A stretch of 64,000 nucleotides of DNA from DTKY01 sp037440765 (GCA_037440765.1 JBBITL010000020.1:1-64000); one strand, 5' to 3'. Positions 1 to 9,165 are shown, counted from the stretch's first letter. Notes: generated by a model from the letters alone, not told the origin. Numbers and translations: made by a program.

Positions 1-10
1 GCGGCCACTT

Positions 11-45
11 CCCGCCGGCCCCAGTGCGCCGGAGCGGGATTTTTT
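11..45 (+). terminator. Rho-independent terminator for a gene left of the window
   Basis: CCCGC (11-15) pairs with GCGGG (34-38) and CGGC (16-19) with GCCG (28-31), leaving an 8-nt loop and a 2-nt bulge. Six T follow at 40-45. The T run is on the plus strand, so it would stop transcription entering from a plus-strand gene outside the window, facing the minus-strand respiratory operon. Confidence 0.6.
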
Positions 46-47
46 CA

Positions 48-71
48 CGGACCCTCACGGTTGCGGTTCGG
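48..71 (-). repeat. REP-like repeat, copy A
   Basis: On the minus strand this reads CCGAACCGCAACCGTGAGGG followed by TCCG. It matches the dispersed repeat seen at 16530-16591, 34791-34849, 40562-40586 and 49014-49098. It overlaps the last codons and the stop of the small membrane protein at 55-363, so the repeat supplies that protein's C-terminus. Confidence 0.6.
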
Positions 72-363
72 CGCTGGCGGCCAGCAGAGCCATGGCGCGG
101 TCGATCGGCAGCCGGACGGTACCCTTTTCCCGGTCCATGTGCCCGTAGGTGTTCAGTTCCTCGTCTTCCCGGCTCCGGAGGTTGACCAGCAGCTCCGGCT
201 CGGGCTCCAGGGCCCGGCTCTCCAGCTCGCGGTCGTAGAAGAACTGGAGTCCTATGATGGCGGCCACCAGCAGGACAATTGTCACCGCACCCGCGAGCAC
301 TATGGCGGGAACGCCCGGCTCGCTGCGATCGACGTCACGCTCGGGTTGTCTGCCGTGAGTCAT
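55..363 (-). CDS. Small single-span membrane protein of the alternative complex III operon
   Basis: This is a protein of 102 aa. One hydrophobic segment lies at about residues 20-42 and is followed by a charged periplasmic or cytoplasmic tail. The tail carries LNTYGHMDREKG and RLPIDRAMALL, a pattern I associate with small proteins encoded beside alternative complex III and cytochrome oxidase genes; this rests on memory, not on a search. It is the last gene visible in the operon, 11 nt after actF. I chose ATG at 363; a TTG lies one codon upstream. The final residues AEPQP and the stop are encoded by a REP-like repeat. The function is unknown; an accessory or assembly role in the respiratory complex is a guess from position. 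Confidence 0.65.
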   Translation of the reverse strand: MTHGRQPERDVDRSEPGVPAIVLAGAVTIVLLVAAIIGLQFFYDRELESRALEPEPELLVNLRSREDEELNTYGHMDREKGTVRLPIDRAMALLAASAEPQP

Positions 364-374
364 CAAGGGCGTCC

Positions 375-1559
375 TTATTCGGTCTGATGACGGAGCGCCT
401 GGCTGAGTCGCACGTCTCCAATCGGAATCAACGCCCGCCCCTTCAGCCTGCTCCAGAACACCAGCCCGCAGGCGCTGCCCACCGCTGCGAAAGTCGCCAG
501 GTCCAGCCAGTGAAGGTCAAACCTGTGATGCCCGGCCGTGGGCATCACCACCCAGTGCAGGTCGACGTAGTGCATCACCAGCAGAAGCAGGGAGACTGAC
601 CCAAGCAACGGAAGGCTCCGCTTGGCCGCCCTGGCGATCAGTAACAGGAAGGGGATGATGAAATTCCCTAATAGCAGAGACGCGCTGACCCAGCCCCAAC
701 CGCCTTCCAGCCTGTGGCGGAACCAGACGGTCTCCTCGGGCAGGTTGGCGTACCAGATGAGCAGGTACTGCGAGAAGCCGATGTAGGCCCAGAACACGAC
801 CAGCGCGAACAACCACCGCCCCAGGTCGTGGTAGTGCTCGACGTGGATGGCTTCCACCAGCAGCCCGCCCCGCCGGAAGGCCAGGCAGGTCACGATCAGC
901 GCCGCCAGGAAGGCCAGCCCGCCGCCCGCGAAAATGTAAACCCCGAAGATGGTGGAATACCAGTGCGGCTCCAGAGACATCAGCCAGTCCACCGCCGCCA
1001 TGGTGACGGTGATCATCAGGAGAGCCAGTCCCGGAGCGCTCCAGGCGACAGTCTTGCGGACGGTCTCCTCGGAGCCATTCCGGTCATCGGCCACGGAAAT
1101 CCGGTAGAGACCCACCGCCAGCACGCCCCATACCAGGAAATAGGCCGCCGCTCGCGCCAGAAAGAACGTCCGGTTGAAGAACACCATCTTGACCTGGAGC
1201 ACCGGATCATCGGAGAAGAACTCCGGCCTGGCCCACTCGTAGAGCCTGGGCAGGCCGGCGACCACCGGCAGAAACAACAGCGGCATCAGCGGGAGCGTGA
1301 CGGCTATGTTCTCCATCAAGCGACGGACCGTAACGTTCCAGGCGGCCCCGCTCACATGCCAGACGGTGAGGAAGAAGGCGGCGCCCAGCGCGATGGTCAG
1401 GAAGTACGCGAAGTTCACCAGGTAGGACGCGTGGAACTGCTCCTGGTTCGTGACGTAACCGGCGGCGCACGCGCTCCACGAAACGGCAGCCAGCGCCAGC
1501 AGCAGCACCTGCCCCCGGCGCCAGGCTGCTCCGCTGATGTGGACGTCGCGGTGTTCCAT
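375..1559 (-). CDS. actF: Alternative complex III membrane subunit ActF
   Basis: ActF is a polytopic membrane subunit of alternative complex III, the quinol:cytochrome c/HiPIP oxidoreductase that replaces the bc1 complex in many bacteria. The 394-aa product has about ten hydrophobic segments spread over its length, the first near residues 17-33, and a short hydrophilic N-terminus. The length and spacing of segments fit ActF, which resembles an NrfD-type protein and may contribute to a proton path. It starts with ATG 4 nt after actE stops and closes the order actA-B-C-D-E-F on the minus strand. The order supports the assignment more strongly than any single motif, because ActF carries no cofactor motif. 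Confidence 0.85.
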   Translation of the reverse strand: MEHRDVHISGAAWRRGQVLLLALAAVSWSACAAGYVTNQEQFHASYLVNFAYFLTIALGAAFFLTVWHVSGAAWNVTVRRLMENIAVTLPLMPLLFLPVVAGLPRLYEWARPEFFSDDPVLQVKMVFFNRTFFLARAAAYFLVWGVLAVGLYRISVADDRNGSEETVRKTVAWSAPGLALLMITVTMAAVDWLMSLEPHWYSTIFGVYIFAGGGLAFLAALIVTCLAFRRGGLLVEAIHVEHYHDLGRWLFALVVFWAYIGFSQYLLIWYANLPEETVWFRHRLEGGWGWVSASLLLGNFIIPFLLLIARAAKRSLPLLGSVSLLLLVMHYVDLHWVVMPTAGHHRFDLHWLDLATFAAVGSACGLVFWSRLKGRALIPIGDVRLSQALRHQTE

Positions 1560-1563
1560 GCGC

Positions 1564-2163
1564 TCACCTCACGGACGTACGCAGCTCCGGCGGCACGTCC
1601 GCCATTGTTCCCTCCCTCGCCCGCTGCAACGCCCTCGCGTAGGCCACCACCGCCCAGAGGTCCCTGGCTGGAGCCTGGAAGCGATAGCCTGGCATGGTGC
1701 GGCGGCCGCCGCTCGCCACGCTGAACAGTTCGCCGTCGCTCATCTTCCTGATCCGCCCGTCGAGCAGGTTAACAGGCTGCCAGGCCGGCACTCGCAGCGG
1801 GACGATGCCCCGTCCGCTGCCCGTGCGGTCGTGGCAAACCGCGCAGTAGATGTCGTAGCGCTCGCGCCCACGCGCGAGCAGAGCGGCGTCCAGGGGCAGA
1901 GGGTTCCGGCCCGCGAACACGCCGGCCGAGACGCCGGTCTCGAACACTTCGTCCTCCCTGAGCTGGCCCACCGCGACCGTGCCCGGCGCCTCCAGGCGGC
2001 TGGCGCGGCCGTCGCTGAAAAACGGACTGGCCGCCTGGGGCTTGTACCTGGGCTGGCGATCCATGTCGGAGAAGAGCTCTATCGGCGGCTTGCGCGTGGT
2101 TACACCACCGCAGCCCGACAGGGCGGCGAGCGCGAGCAAGACCGTCAGCCAGCGGAGCTTCAT
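1564..2163 (-). CDS. actE: Alternative complex III mono-heme cytochrome c lipoprotein ActE
   Basis: This 199-aa lipoprotein carries electrons within or out of alternative complex III on the outer face of the inner membrane. The N-terminus has a hydrophobic signal ending in the lipobox LSGC, so Cys18 is the likely lipidated residue. One heme c site, CAVCH, lies at 107-111. Met157 in TMPGY is a plausible axial ligand, followed by the aromatic helix RDLWAVVAYARAL typical of class I cytochromes c. The ATG overlaps the actD stop by 4 nt (ATGA), indicating translational coupling. Confidence 0.9.
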   Translation of the reverse strand: MKLRWLTVLLALAALSGCGGVTTRKPPIELFSDMDRQPRYKPQAASPFFSDGRASRLEAPGTVAVGQLREDEVFETGVSAGVFAGRNPLPLDAALLARGRERYDIYCAVCHDRTGSGRGIVPLRVPAWQPVNLLDGRIRKMSDGELFSVASGGRRTMPGYRFQAPARDLWAVVAYARALQRAREGTMADVPPELRTSVR

Positions 2164-2708
2164 GCGGCCCTCTCCTCCACCACCTCGGTGCGCACCGCGC
2201 CGAGCGAGGCCAGTCGCTCACGGCAGGCGGCGGCGTCGAACTTCGGGTCACGGCTCTCGATCAGGAGCACGAAGCCGTCGTCGGTGACGCGGCGGAACAA
2301 CTCCGAGCTGAAGACGGGATGTGAAAGCCGCGGCAGGCCGTTGGCCGCCAGCATCCCGCCGACGGCGGCGAACGAGGCCAGCAGCACGGTCAGCTCGAAG
2401 GTGATCGGGATAGAGAACTCGAAGGCGAACAGCGGCTTGCCGCCGATCACCAGCGGGTAGTCCACCGCGCCCGTCCACCATTGAAGCAGCAACGCCAGCG
2501 CCGCTCCAGCCAGCCCGGCGCCGAAGACAACGTAGCCCAGGGGCGACCGGCTGAGGCCGAGCGCCTTGTCCAGTCCATGCACCGGGAACGGGGTGAACGC
2601 ATCCATCCTCGTGTAGCCGTCGCCGGCGAGCGCGCGGGCGGCCGCCAGCAGTGACTCGGGCGAATCGAACTGCCCGGCTGCTCCGTGGATACGGCCGGGC
2701 CCGTTCAT
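2160..2708 (-). CDS. actD: Alternative complex III subunit ActD (DUF3341)
   Basis: ActD is a small membrane-anchored subunit of alternative complex III. The 182-aa protein starts with a hydrophilic region containing the family pattern GYTRMDAFTPFPVHGLD, where ActD proteins typically have D-x-F/Y-TPFPVHG. Two hydrophobic hairpin segments follow at about 60-80 and 100-120. The family is DUF3341 and the helices pack against the integral subunits in known structures. The start codon overlaps the actC stop by 4 nt, and the stop overlaps actE. Confidence 0.88.
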   Translation of the reverse strand: MNGPGRIHGAAGQFDSPESLLAAARALAGDGYTRMDAFTPFPVHGLDKALGLSRSPLGYVVFGAGLAGAALALLLQWWTGAVDYPLVIGGKPLFAFEFSIPITFELTVLLASFAAVGGMLAANGLPRLSHPVFSSELFRRVTDDGFVLLIESRDPKFDAAACRERLASLGAVRTEVVEERAA

Positions 2709-4066
2709 GCCTTAGCCTCCCCGTGAGTCTTCCCGCCGGCCACCACGCCCTTCACCTCGGCCATGGCGATCATGGGCAGGAACCTGACGAACAGCAGGAA
2801 CAGGGTCAGGAACAGGCCGATGCTGCCGGCGAAGGTGAGGATGTCCACCGGAGTCGGGCGGAAGTAGCCCCAGCTTGACGGCAGGTAGTCGCGGTGCAGC
2901 GAGGTGACGATGATGACGAATCTCTCGAACCACATCCCGACGTTGATCAGGATTGACACCACAAACATCAGAGGGATGCAGTTGCGGGCCCGCTTCAGCC
3001 AGAACACCTGCGGCACGATCACGTTGCAGGTGAACATGATCCACACCGCCCAGGCGTAAGGGCCCACGGCCCGGTTCACGAAAACAAAACGCTCGTAAGG
3101 GTTGCCGCTGAAGAAAGCCGTAAAGAACTCCACCGCGTAGGCGTAGCCCACTATCATGCCGGTGGCCAGCATCACCTTGCACATGTTGTCCAGGTGCTTC
3201 ATGGTCACCAGGTTCTCCAGGCGATAGACGCGCCGCGCCAGGATCATCAGCGTCACCACCATGGCGAAGCCGGAGAAGATGGCGCCGGCGACGAAGTAGG
3301 GCGGGAAGATGGTGGTGTGCCAGCCGGGAATCACCGACACGGCGAAGTCGAAGCTCACGATGGAGTGGACCGAGATGACCAGGGGCGTCGAAAGCCCCGC
3401 GAGCAGCAGGTAGGCCATCTCGTAGTGACGCCAGTGACGCGCCGAACCCCGCCAGCCGAGCGAAAGGACGCCGTAGACGACCTGGCGGATGCGGGTGCTG
3501 GCGCGATCCCTCAGCGTGGCCAGGTCCGGTATCAAGCCCACGTACCAGAACAGCGCCGACACCGTGGCGTACGTGCTCACCGCGAACACGTCCCAAAGCA
3601 GCGGGCTGCGGAAGTTCGGCCACATGGCGAGGTCGGCGTTGGGAAACGGCAGAAGCCAGTAGGCGCGCCACGGGCGGCCCACGTGGAACAGGGGAAAAAT
3701 ACCCGCGCACATCACTGCGAACAGGGTCATGGCCTCGGCGGCGCGGTTGATCGACGTTCTCCAGCGCTGGCGCAGCAGGAAAAGAATCGCGGAGATCAGC
3801 GTGCCGGCGTGGCCGATTCCGATCCAGAAAACGAAGTTGGTTATGTCCCAGGCCCAGCCCACCGGCTGGTTGTTGCCCCACACGCCGACCCCGGTCGTCA
3901 CAAGGTGGGCCAGCATGGCGCCCAGCACCAGGGTCAAGGCGGCGCTGATGCCGAACGCCACGTACCAGGCGCGCGGAGGCTTGCGCTCAACTATGCCGCT
4001 GACGGCGGCCGTGATGTCCCCGAGAGCCGGTTTTCCCAATATGAGGGCGCCGTTGATCCCGCTCAT
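2705..4066 (-). CDS. actC: Alternative complex III integral membrane subunit ActC (NrfD/PsrC type)
   Basis: ActC is the NrfD/PsrC-like integral membrane subunit of alternative complex III and is thought to hold the quinol site. The 453-aa protein has about ten transmembrane segments. Landmarks are WAWDITNFVFWIGIGHAG near residue 80-95, VSFDFAVSVIPGWHTTIFPP in the middle, and EFFTAFFSGNPYER, all typical of ActC/HybB-like proteins. ATG at 4066 abuts the actB stop with no gap. The neighbours actB and actD fix the assignment. Confidence 0.93.
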   Translation of the reverse strand: MSGINGALILGKPALGDITAAVSGIVERKPPRAWYVAFGISAALTLVLGAMLAHLVTTGVGVWGNNQPVGWAWDITNFVFWIGIGHAGTLISAILFLLRQRWRTSINRAAEAMTLFAVMCAGIFPLFHVGRPWRAYWLLPFPNADLAMWPNFRSPLLWDVFAVSTYATVSALFWYVGLIPDLATLRDRASTRIRQVVYGVLSLGWRGSARHWRHYEMAYLLLAGLSTPLVISVHSIVSFDFAVSVIPGWHTTIFPPYFVAGAIFSGFAMVVTLMILARRVYRLENLVTMKHLDNMCKVMLATGMIVGYAYAVEFFTAFFSGNPYERFVFVNRAVGPYAWAVWIMFTCNVIVPQVFWLKRARNCIPLMFVVSILINVGMWFERFVIIVTSLHRDYLPSSWGYFRPTPVDILTFAGSIGLFLTLFLLFVRFLPMIAMAEVKGVVAGGKTHGEAKA

Positions 4067-6985
4067 CTATGCCAGCTCCGGGTTGGGGTTGCGCAGCCTG
4101 GCCAGGTAGGTCGTGCGCGGTTTGGTGTTCAGTTCCTCGAGCAGGCCGTAGCCGCGGTTGTGATTCCGCAGGCCCGCCACGCGGCTGGCCGGATCGTTGA
4201 TGTCGCCGAAGACGATGGCCCCGGCCGGGCACGCCTGCTGGCAGGCGGTCTGGATCTCGCCGTCGCCGATGGCGCGGCGCCCCTCCCGCCTGGCCTTGAT
4301 CTTCTTCTCCTCTATGCGCTGCACGCAGTAGGTGCATTTCTCCATCACCCCGCGCATGCGGACTGTGACGTCGGGGTTGAAGACCATCTTGCCGGCTTCG
4401 GAAAGTCCCTTGTGGAAATCCAGGAAGTTGAAGCGCCGCACCTTGTAAGGGCAGTTGTTGGAGCAATAGCGCGTTCCCACGCAGCGGTTGTAGGCCATGT
4501 CGTTCAGGCCCTCCGGGCTGTGGGTGGTGGCCGCCACCGGGCACACGTTCTCGCAGGGGGCGTTCTCGCACTGCTGGCACGTTACAGGCTGGACGGCCGC
4601 TCCGGGGTCCTCGGGCGATCCCTGGTAGTAGCGGTCGACGCGAATCCAGTGCATCTGGCGTCCGCGCAACACCTGCTGTTTGCCCACGATGGGAATGTTG
4701 TTCTCGGCCTGGCAGGCCAGCACGCAGGCGTTACATCCCACGCAGGCGCTGAGGTCTATGGCCATGCCCCACTGGTTGCCCCGGTCGTAGGACGGCTCCT
4801 TATGGAGCGAGAACGGCTCCAGGTGGGGCTTGGAGTGAGCGACGAACTTCGGGTCCTTGCGATACTCCTCCAGCGTCGCGGCCAGGATCAGCGGCCGGCC
4901 CTCCATGTTGTGGTGGTTCTGGGTGAGCGCCAGGCGCGCTGTCCGGCCTGTCCTGCGGAGTTCCAGGCCCGCGGCGGACCACAGGGCATCGGTGGTGCGA
5001 AGCAGGAAGGCGTTGAAACCGACGTTCCGTCCCACGCGGCCGCACATGGCGCGCCCGTAGCCAAGCGGCACCGAGACGCAGTCATCGGCATGGCCCGGCT
5101 GGACGAGCACCGGGGCGGCCACTTCGTGCCGGCCCCGGGACAACCTCACCAAGTCGCCCGTGGCCAGCCCCAGCCGGCTGGCCGTGGCCGGGCTGACCAG
5201 GGCCGCGTTGTCCCAGGTGAGGCGGGTCATCGGGTCCGGAGCCTCCTGAAGCCAGCCATTGTTGGCGTAGCGGCCGTCCCAGGTGGCCCAGCCGGGCGTG
5301 AATGCGATCTCCAGCCCCTCCGCCACAGGCGACGCCGGGTTCGACTGCAAAGCCGCCGCGACACGGCTGGCGTCGGCCGCCGGCCTGGCTTCCGGGAAGC
5401 TGGAGCCGGACACGACGCCGTCGTGCAACGCCCTGCGCCAGTTCTTCTCCGCGTCCCGCACGGGCCACCCGGCCAGCCAGTGGTTGCGAACGATGTCGTA
5501 GGCGCGCCGGTCCTTGTAGCCGGATATGACCGCCACAACTTCGGCGACGGTTCTCCCGCCGTAGAGCGGCTCTATAAGCGGCTGCTGGATGGAGGCCGTC
5601 CCGTCCAGCGCGCGGCCGTCCCCCCAGGATTCCAGGAAGTGCGCCTCAGGCAGGTGCCACTCGGCCCCGGCGGAGGTCTCGTCCTCCTCCAGGCCCAGGC
5701 GAACGTTGTAGCGCGCCTTCCGCATGAGCCCCTGAAAGCCCATGTCAGCGGGAGCAGTGAAGGCCGGGTTCCCGCCCAGCACGACCAGCGTTTCCACCTG
5801 CCCCGCTGCCAACTCGGCGGCCAGCGACTGCAAGGACCGGATCTGAAGCCGCGCATCATCACGCGGGGCACGGGAGCAGGTTACCGTGACGCCCGTGTTT
5901 CCGAGTGCCTGGTTGAGCAGGTGGGCCAGCGCGTGAACCTCGGCCGGCTGCCGCGGCCCAGCCAACACCAGCGACCGGCCGCGACTGGCCTTCAGGTCGC
6001 GCGCCAGAGCGTCCAGGAACCTGTTCGGGGAGGGAGCGGGCCCCTCCAGAGCGCCCAGCGCCCGCGCCAGGTCCTCGCCGAACCGGCGCACTTCGCTCGG
6101 GCGCAGCCGCAGGCGGTGGTCGGCGGCGGCTCCGGTCATCGAGAAGCGGCTCTCGACCGCGTAGAGCCGGTTCATCGGCTCCCGCGGGGAGTCCGCGGTC
6201 CTCCTCCGCGAGAACTGGCGTATCCACCCGAGCGACAGGGCATCCAGCCCCAGGAAATCGTGGTCCAGCGAGACAACCATGTCCGCCTTGTCGAAGTGAA
6301 AGCGGACGACGTGGGGCGCGCCATAGGCGATCTCGGACCCTGCCAGCGCCTGGTCCTGGTTCAGCGGCTCGTACTCAATCCAGCGGGCCCCGGGGAAACG
6401 CGTGAGCGCGTGCCGCCGCACGGCCTCGAGCGACGGCGAGCAGGCCGTCTCGCTCAGGAAGCGTATCCGGGCGCCGTCCCCAACCCGCGCCGCGGCGAAG
6501 TGCTGCGCGGCGAACGCCTCAAAACCGTCCCAACTGGCTGCTCTGCCCTGCCTCAGGACTCGGGTGGAGCGGTCAGGATCATACAGCGACAGCACCGCCG
6601 CCTGAGCGTGCGCGGTGGTGGCGCCGAGACTCGACGGGTGGCGCGGGTTGCCCTCGATCTTCGTTGGCCTGCCGTCGTGGCTCTCCACCAGCAGTCCGAA
6701 TGAAAGGCCCCCAACGGTCATACTGGTCGCGTACCAGTTGGGGACGCCGGGCACGATAGCCTCCGAGCCGCGGCTGGAGGGCAGGATGTTCTCCACCGGC
6801 CGCCGGCACGCGGTCAGGCCCGCCAGCCCCAGCGAGGCGGCCATCAGTCGGAGCATCCGCCGGCGCGAGCCCTGACCGGCGAGCTCCGGCGCGCCCTGGG
6901 GGAACTCCCGGCGCAGCCACTCCTGAAACCGCGGAGTCCCGGCCAGTTGCTCCAGGCTGCGCCAGTACTGCCTGCCCGTCTTCAC
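4067..6985 (-). CDS. actB: Alternative complex III iron-sulfur subunit ActB
   Basis: ActB is the large peripheral subunit that carries the iron-sulfur chain. The protein is 972 aa. The N-terminus has YWRSLEQLAGTPRFQEWLRREFP, as in other ActB proteins. A twin-arginine-type segment RRRMLRLMAASLG follows at about 41-53, indicating Tat export. A molybdopterin-oxidoreductase-like region fills the centre but ActB is known to lack the Mo cofactor. The C-terminal ferredoxin-like domain (about 744-930) carries CVGCNACVLAC, CQQCENAPCENVC, the motif RYCSNNC, CTYC and CQQAC, enough for four clusters. The reading frame is open further upstream, to 7429, but I start at GTG 6985: it overlaps the actA stop as GTGA and gives the family N-terminus. 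Confidence 0.93.
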   Translation of the reverse strand: MKTGRQYWRSLEQLAGTPRFQEWLRREFPQGAPELAGQGSRRRMLRLMAASLGLAGLTACRRPVENILPSSRGSEAIVPGVPNWYATSMTVGGLSFGLLVESHDGRPTKIEGNPRHPSSLGATTAHAQAAVLSLYDPDRSTRVLRQGRAASWDGFEAFAAQHFAAARVGDGARIRFLSETACSPSLEAVRRHALTRFPGARWIEYEPLNQDQALAGSEIAYGAPHVVRFHFDKADMVVSLDHDFLGLDALSLGWIRQFSRRRTADSPREPMNRLYAVESRFSMTGAAADHRLRLRPSEVRRFGEDLARALGALEGPAPSPNRFLDALARDLKASRGRSLVLAGPRQPAEVHALAHLLNQALGNTGVTVTCSRAPRDDARLQIRSLQSLAAELAAGQVETLVVLGGNPAFTAPADMGFQGLMRKARYNVRLGLEEDETSAGAEWHLPEAHFLESWGDGRALDGTASIQQPLIEPLYGGRTVAEVVAVISGYKDRRAYDIVRNHWLAGWPVRDAEKNWRRALHDGVVSGSSFPEARPAADASRVAAALQSNPASPVAEGLEIAFTPGWATWDGRYANNGWLQEAPDPMTRLTWDNAALVSPATASRLGLATGDLVRLSRGRHEVAAPVLVQPGHADDCVSVPLGYGRAMCGRVGRNVGFNAFLLRTTDALWSAAGLELRRTGRTARLALTQNHHNMEGRPLILAATLEEYRKDPKFVAHSKPHLEPFSLHKEPSYDRGNQWGMAIDLSACVGCNACVLACQAENNIPIVGKQQVLRGRQMHWIRVDRYYQGSPEDPGAAVQPVTCQQCENAPCENVCPVAATTHSPEGLNDMAYNRCVGTRYCSNNCPYKVRRFNFLDFHKGLSEAGKMVFNPDVTVRMRGVMEKCTYCVQRIEEKKIKARREGRRAIGDGEIQTACQQACPAGAIVFGDINDPASRVAGLRNHNRGYGLLEELNTKPRTTYLARLRNPNPELA

Positions 6986-7629
6986 CGGTGGCACCCTGAA
7001 CAGTTGACCGGCGGGGCGATGTTGTTGGCGGCCACCAGCCCCCGGCCCAGCTCCAGCGGGTCCCGGTCCGGCCGCCAGCCGAGGCGGGTGACGTATTCCC
7101 TCGGCCGGATACGCGCGGCGGGATTGCGGTGACAGTCCAGGCACCAGGCCATGTTCAGAGGCTCGACGGCCTTGACCTCGATCATCTGGTCCGCCCGCCC
7201 GTGACAACTGACGCAGCTCACGCCGGCGGCCAGGTGAGCGCTGTGATTGAAGAACACGAAGTCCGGAAGCCGGTGTACCCGGACCCAGGGGATCGGTTTG
7301 CCAGTGGCGTAGCTCTCCCGTACCGGCGCCAGGGCGAGGCTCTCGCTTCGCACCCGCTGGTGGCAGTTCATGCAGGTTTCTGTGGACGGGACGGCGGCCA
7401 TGGCGGCCGTCTCCACGCTGGTGTGGCAATACCGGCAGTCCATGCCGAGGTCGCCCGCATGCAGCTTATGGCTGTAAGGTACCGGCTGGACAGGGGTGTA
7501 GCCGACTTCGGTCTGGCGGGGATGGAAGATCCAGGATGCCAGGCCTGCAGCGCCCGCCGCAAGTAACAGCAGGGCGGCGATCACCACGCGCAGCAACCTG
7601 TCCGCAGACTCAGTGAAGATCGGAGCCAT
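6982..7629 (-). CDS. actA: Alternative complex III penta-heme cytochrome c ActA
   Basis: ActA is the multiheme cytochrome subunit of alternative complex III. The 215-aa protein has one N-terminal membrane anchor (about 13-34) and five heme c sites: CRYCH 65-69, CMNCH 86-90, CVSCH 139-143, CLDCH 163-167 and CSGCH 210-214. Extra His residues such as HKLH and FNHSAH are candidate axial ligands. I start at ATG 7629, which overlaps the stop of a short upstream reading frame as TGATG. A GTG one codon upstream is also possible. It heads the operon actABCDEF. Confidence 0.93.
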   Translation of the reverse strand: MAPIFTESADRLLRVVIAALLLLAAGAAGLASWIFHPRQTEVGYTPVQPVPYSHKLHAGDLGMDCRYCHTSVETAAMAAVPSTETCMNCHQRVRSESLALAPVRESYATGKPIPWVRVHRLPDFVFFNHSAHLAAGVSCVSCHGRADQMIEVKAVEPLNMAWCLDCHRNPAARIRPREYVTRLGWRPDRDPLELGRGLVAANNIAPPVNCSGCHR

Positions 7630-7760
7630 CACTTATCGAACCACCTGACCGTGCCGAGCAGGGGCGCACATGCCGCGCGGTCCGGTGCAGGCAGGCTGGC
7701 GACCATGCTGATACCGATCAACAGCAGTGATGATATCAGAATCCGGCCGCCGGCCAACAC
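7629..7760 (-). CDS. Possible 43-aa hydrophobic peptide between glmU and actA
   Basis: A reading frame starting GTG at 7760 encodes a hydrophobic stretch (residues about 7-22, ILISSLLLIGISMVASLP) and a short tail ending RWFDK. It fills the gap between glmU (stop at 7774) and actA, and its TGA overlaps the actA start, which suggests coupling. I recognise no family. Third positions are less GC-rich than in the neighbouring genes, and the start is weak, so it may be chance. Confidence 0.3.
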   Translation of the reverse strand: MLAGGRILISSLLLIGISMVASLPAPDRAACAPLLGTVRWFDK

Positions 7761-7773
7761 TGGGAGGCGACGC

Positions 7774-9165
7774 TCAGCCGCGCTGTCCCCGGCGCCGTCT
7801 CTTCGCCCAGCCCAGCTTGTTCTGCTGGCGGGCCCTTCCAATTGCCAGGGCGTCTTCCGGGACTTCCTTGGTAACGACCGATGCCGCTCCCACGTAGCTG
7901 CCGGCGCCAATGGCGACCGGCGCCACCAGCGTTGAGTTGCTGCCGACGAAGGCCCCGTCCCCGATGCTGGTCTGGTGCTTGTGTGCCCCGTCATAGTTGC
8001 AGGTGATGGCGCCGGCGCCGATGTTGACCTGGCTGCCGATCACGGCGTCCCCCAGGTAGGCAAGGTGCATGGCTTTCGATCCCGCGCCCAGGCGGGCCTT
8101 CTTCATTTCCACGAAGTTGCCGGCCCGCGCGCCGGCCTCCAGGTGGTTGCCCGGCCTGAGGCGGGCGAAGGGCCCCACTTGAACGTCCTCATCCAGCCGG
8201 GATTCGGCAACCAGGGTGAGGGGCGCCACGACCACGCGGTCGGCGAGCGTCGAATCCTGGATTATGGAGCAGGCGCCTATCCGGCAGTCCTCCCCGATCC
8301 TGGTGTCTCCCAGGATTTGAACGAACGGTCCCACGGCGGTGTCGCGTCCGATCCGGACCTGGCAATCGATGGTGACGGTTTCGGGCCGGTCTATGGACAC
8401 GCCGTCCAGCATCAGACGGCGAACCGTCCTCTCTCTGAGCACGCGGTCGGCTTCCGCCAGTTCAACCCGGGTGTTGATTCCGAGCAACTCCCGGGCGTCG
8501 GGATGGGATACGGCTTCCACCCCCAGTCCGGCCCGCCGGAACACGGAAACGATGTCGGTCAGGTAGAACTCCCCGGCGGGATTCTCCGGCCGGATCTCGC
8601 CGAGGTGCGTCCACAGCAACTCGCCGCGGAAGCAGTAGATTCCTGCGTTGACCTCGCGGACGGCGAGTTGATCCGGCGTGGCGGCCTTCTGCTCGACGAC
8701 GGCCTCGACGCCCCCGCCGGGGCCCCTCAGGACACGGCCGTACCCGGTGGGGTCTTCCGGTTCGGCCGTCAGCAGCGTCACGGCGGCGGTGCTGCCGCGC
8801 TGGTGCGCGACGAGTTTCGCCATGGTCCCGGCGCCGAGCAGGGGGCAGTCCCCATACAGCACCACCACCAGCGAGTCCCCGTCCCCCACAGCCTCCCGGC
8901 AGACCTGGACCGCATGCGCGGTGCCTTTCTGCTCGGGCTGTTCGACGAAGCGGACTCCGCTGCCGCCGACGGTCTCCTTCACGCGCTCGGCCTGGTGGCC
9001 GACCACCACGATGATGCGCTCGGCCGGTGTCAGCGCCGCCGCGGTTGCGACCACGTGCTCGATCAGCGTCCGCCCGCCGGCCTTGTGCAGGACCTTGGCC
9101 CGCTTGGACTTCATGCGGGTCCCCAGGCCGGCTGCCAGGATCAGCACGTTCACCGGAATGTCCAT
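7774..9165 (-). CDS. glmU: Bifunctional UDP-N-acetylglucosamine pyrophosphorylase / glucosamine-1-phosphate acetyltransferase
   Basis: GlmU acetylates glucosamine-1-phosphate and then couples it to UTP, giving UDP-GlcNAc for peptidoglycan and lipid A. The 463-aa length is normal. The N-terminal uridylyltransferase has LAAGLGTRMKS with the conserved GxGTRM and the downstream K of the sugar-nucleotide site (AKVLHK), then YGDCPLL. From about residue 250 a left-handed beta-helix is visible as hexapeptide repeats. The acetyltransferase end has NFVEMKKARLG, HLAYLGDAVIG and NIGAGAITCNYDG. I start at ATG 9165 (MDIPVNVLILAAG); the frame is open further upstream but that part lies across yvcK. The gene lies 14 nt after the yvcK stop. 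Confidence 0.97.
   Translation of the reverse strand: MDIPVNVLILAAGLGTRMKSKRAKVLHKAGGRTLIEHVVATAAALTPAERIIVVVGHQAERVKETVGGSGVRFVEQPEQKGTAHAVQVCREAVGDGDSLVVVLYGDCPLLGAGTMAKLVAHQRGSTAAVTLLTAEPEDPTGYGRVLRGPGGGVEAVVEQKAATPDQLAVREVNAGIYCFRGELLWTHLGEIRPENPAGEFYLTDIVSVFRRAGLGVEAVSHPDARELLGINTRVELAEADRVLRERTVRRLMLDGVSIDRPETVTIDCQVRIGRDTAVGPFVQILGDTRIGEDCRIGACSIIQDSTLADRVVVAPLTLVAESRLDEDVQVGPFARLRPGNHLEAGARAGNFVEMKKARLGAGSKAMHLAYLGDAVIGSQVNIGAGAITCNYDGAHKHQTSIGDGAFVGSNSTLVAPVAIGAGSYVGAASVVTKEVPEDALAIGRARQQNKLGWAKRRRRGQRG

Noticed and set aside
3194..6703. Very long plus-strand frame opposite actC and actB
   Set aside because: It is antisense to two clearly identified genes, has a composition rich in Arg, Gly, Pro and His without any domain, and follows from high GC in the real genes' third positions.
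6986..7429. Open frame extending actB upstream through actA
   Set aside because: The extra sequence has no family match and overlaps the heme-binding actA in another frame. GTG at 6985 gives the proper ActB N-terminus and a GTGA overlap.
7629..7660. GTVRWFDK at the end of a short frame, resembling the start of a cold-shock protein
   Set aside because: A stop follows directly and no further cold-shock residues (RNP motifs) occur. The likeness is chance.
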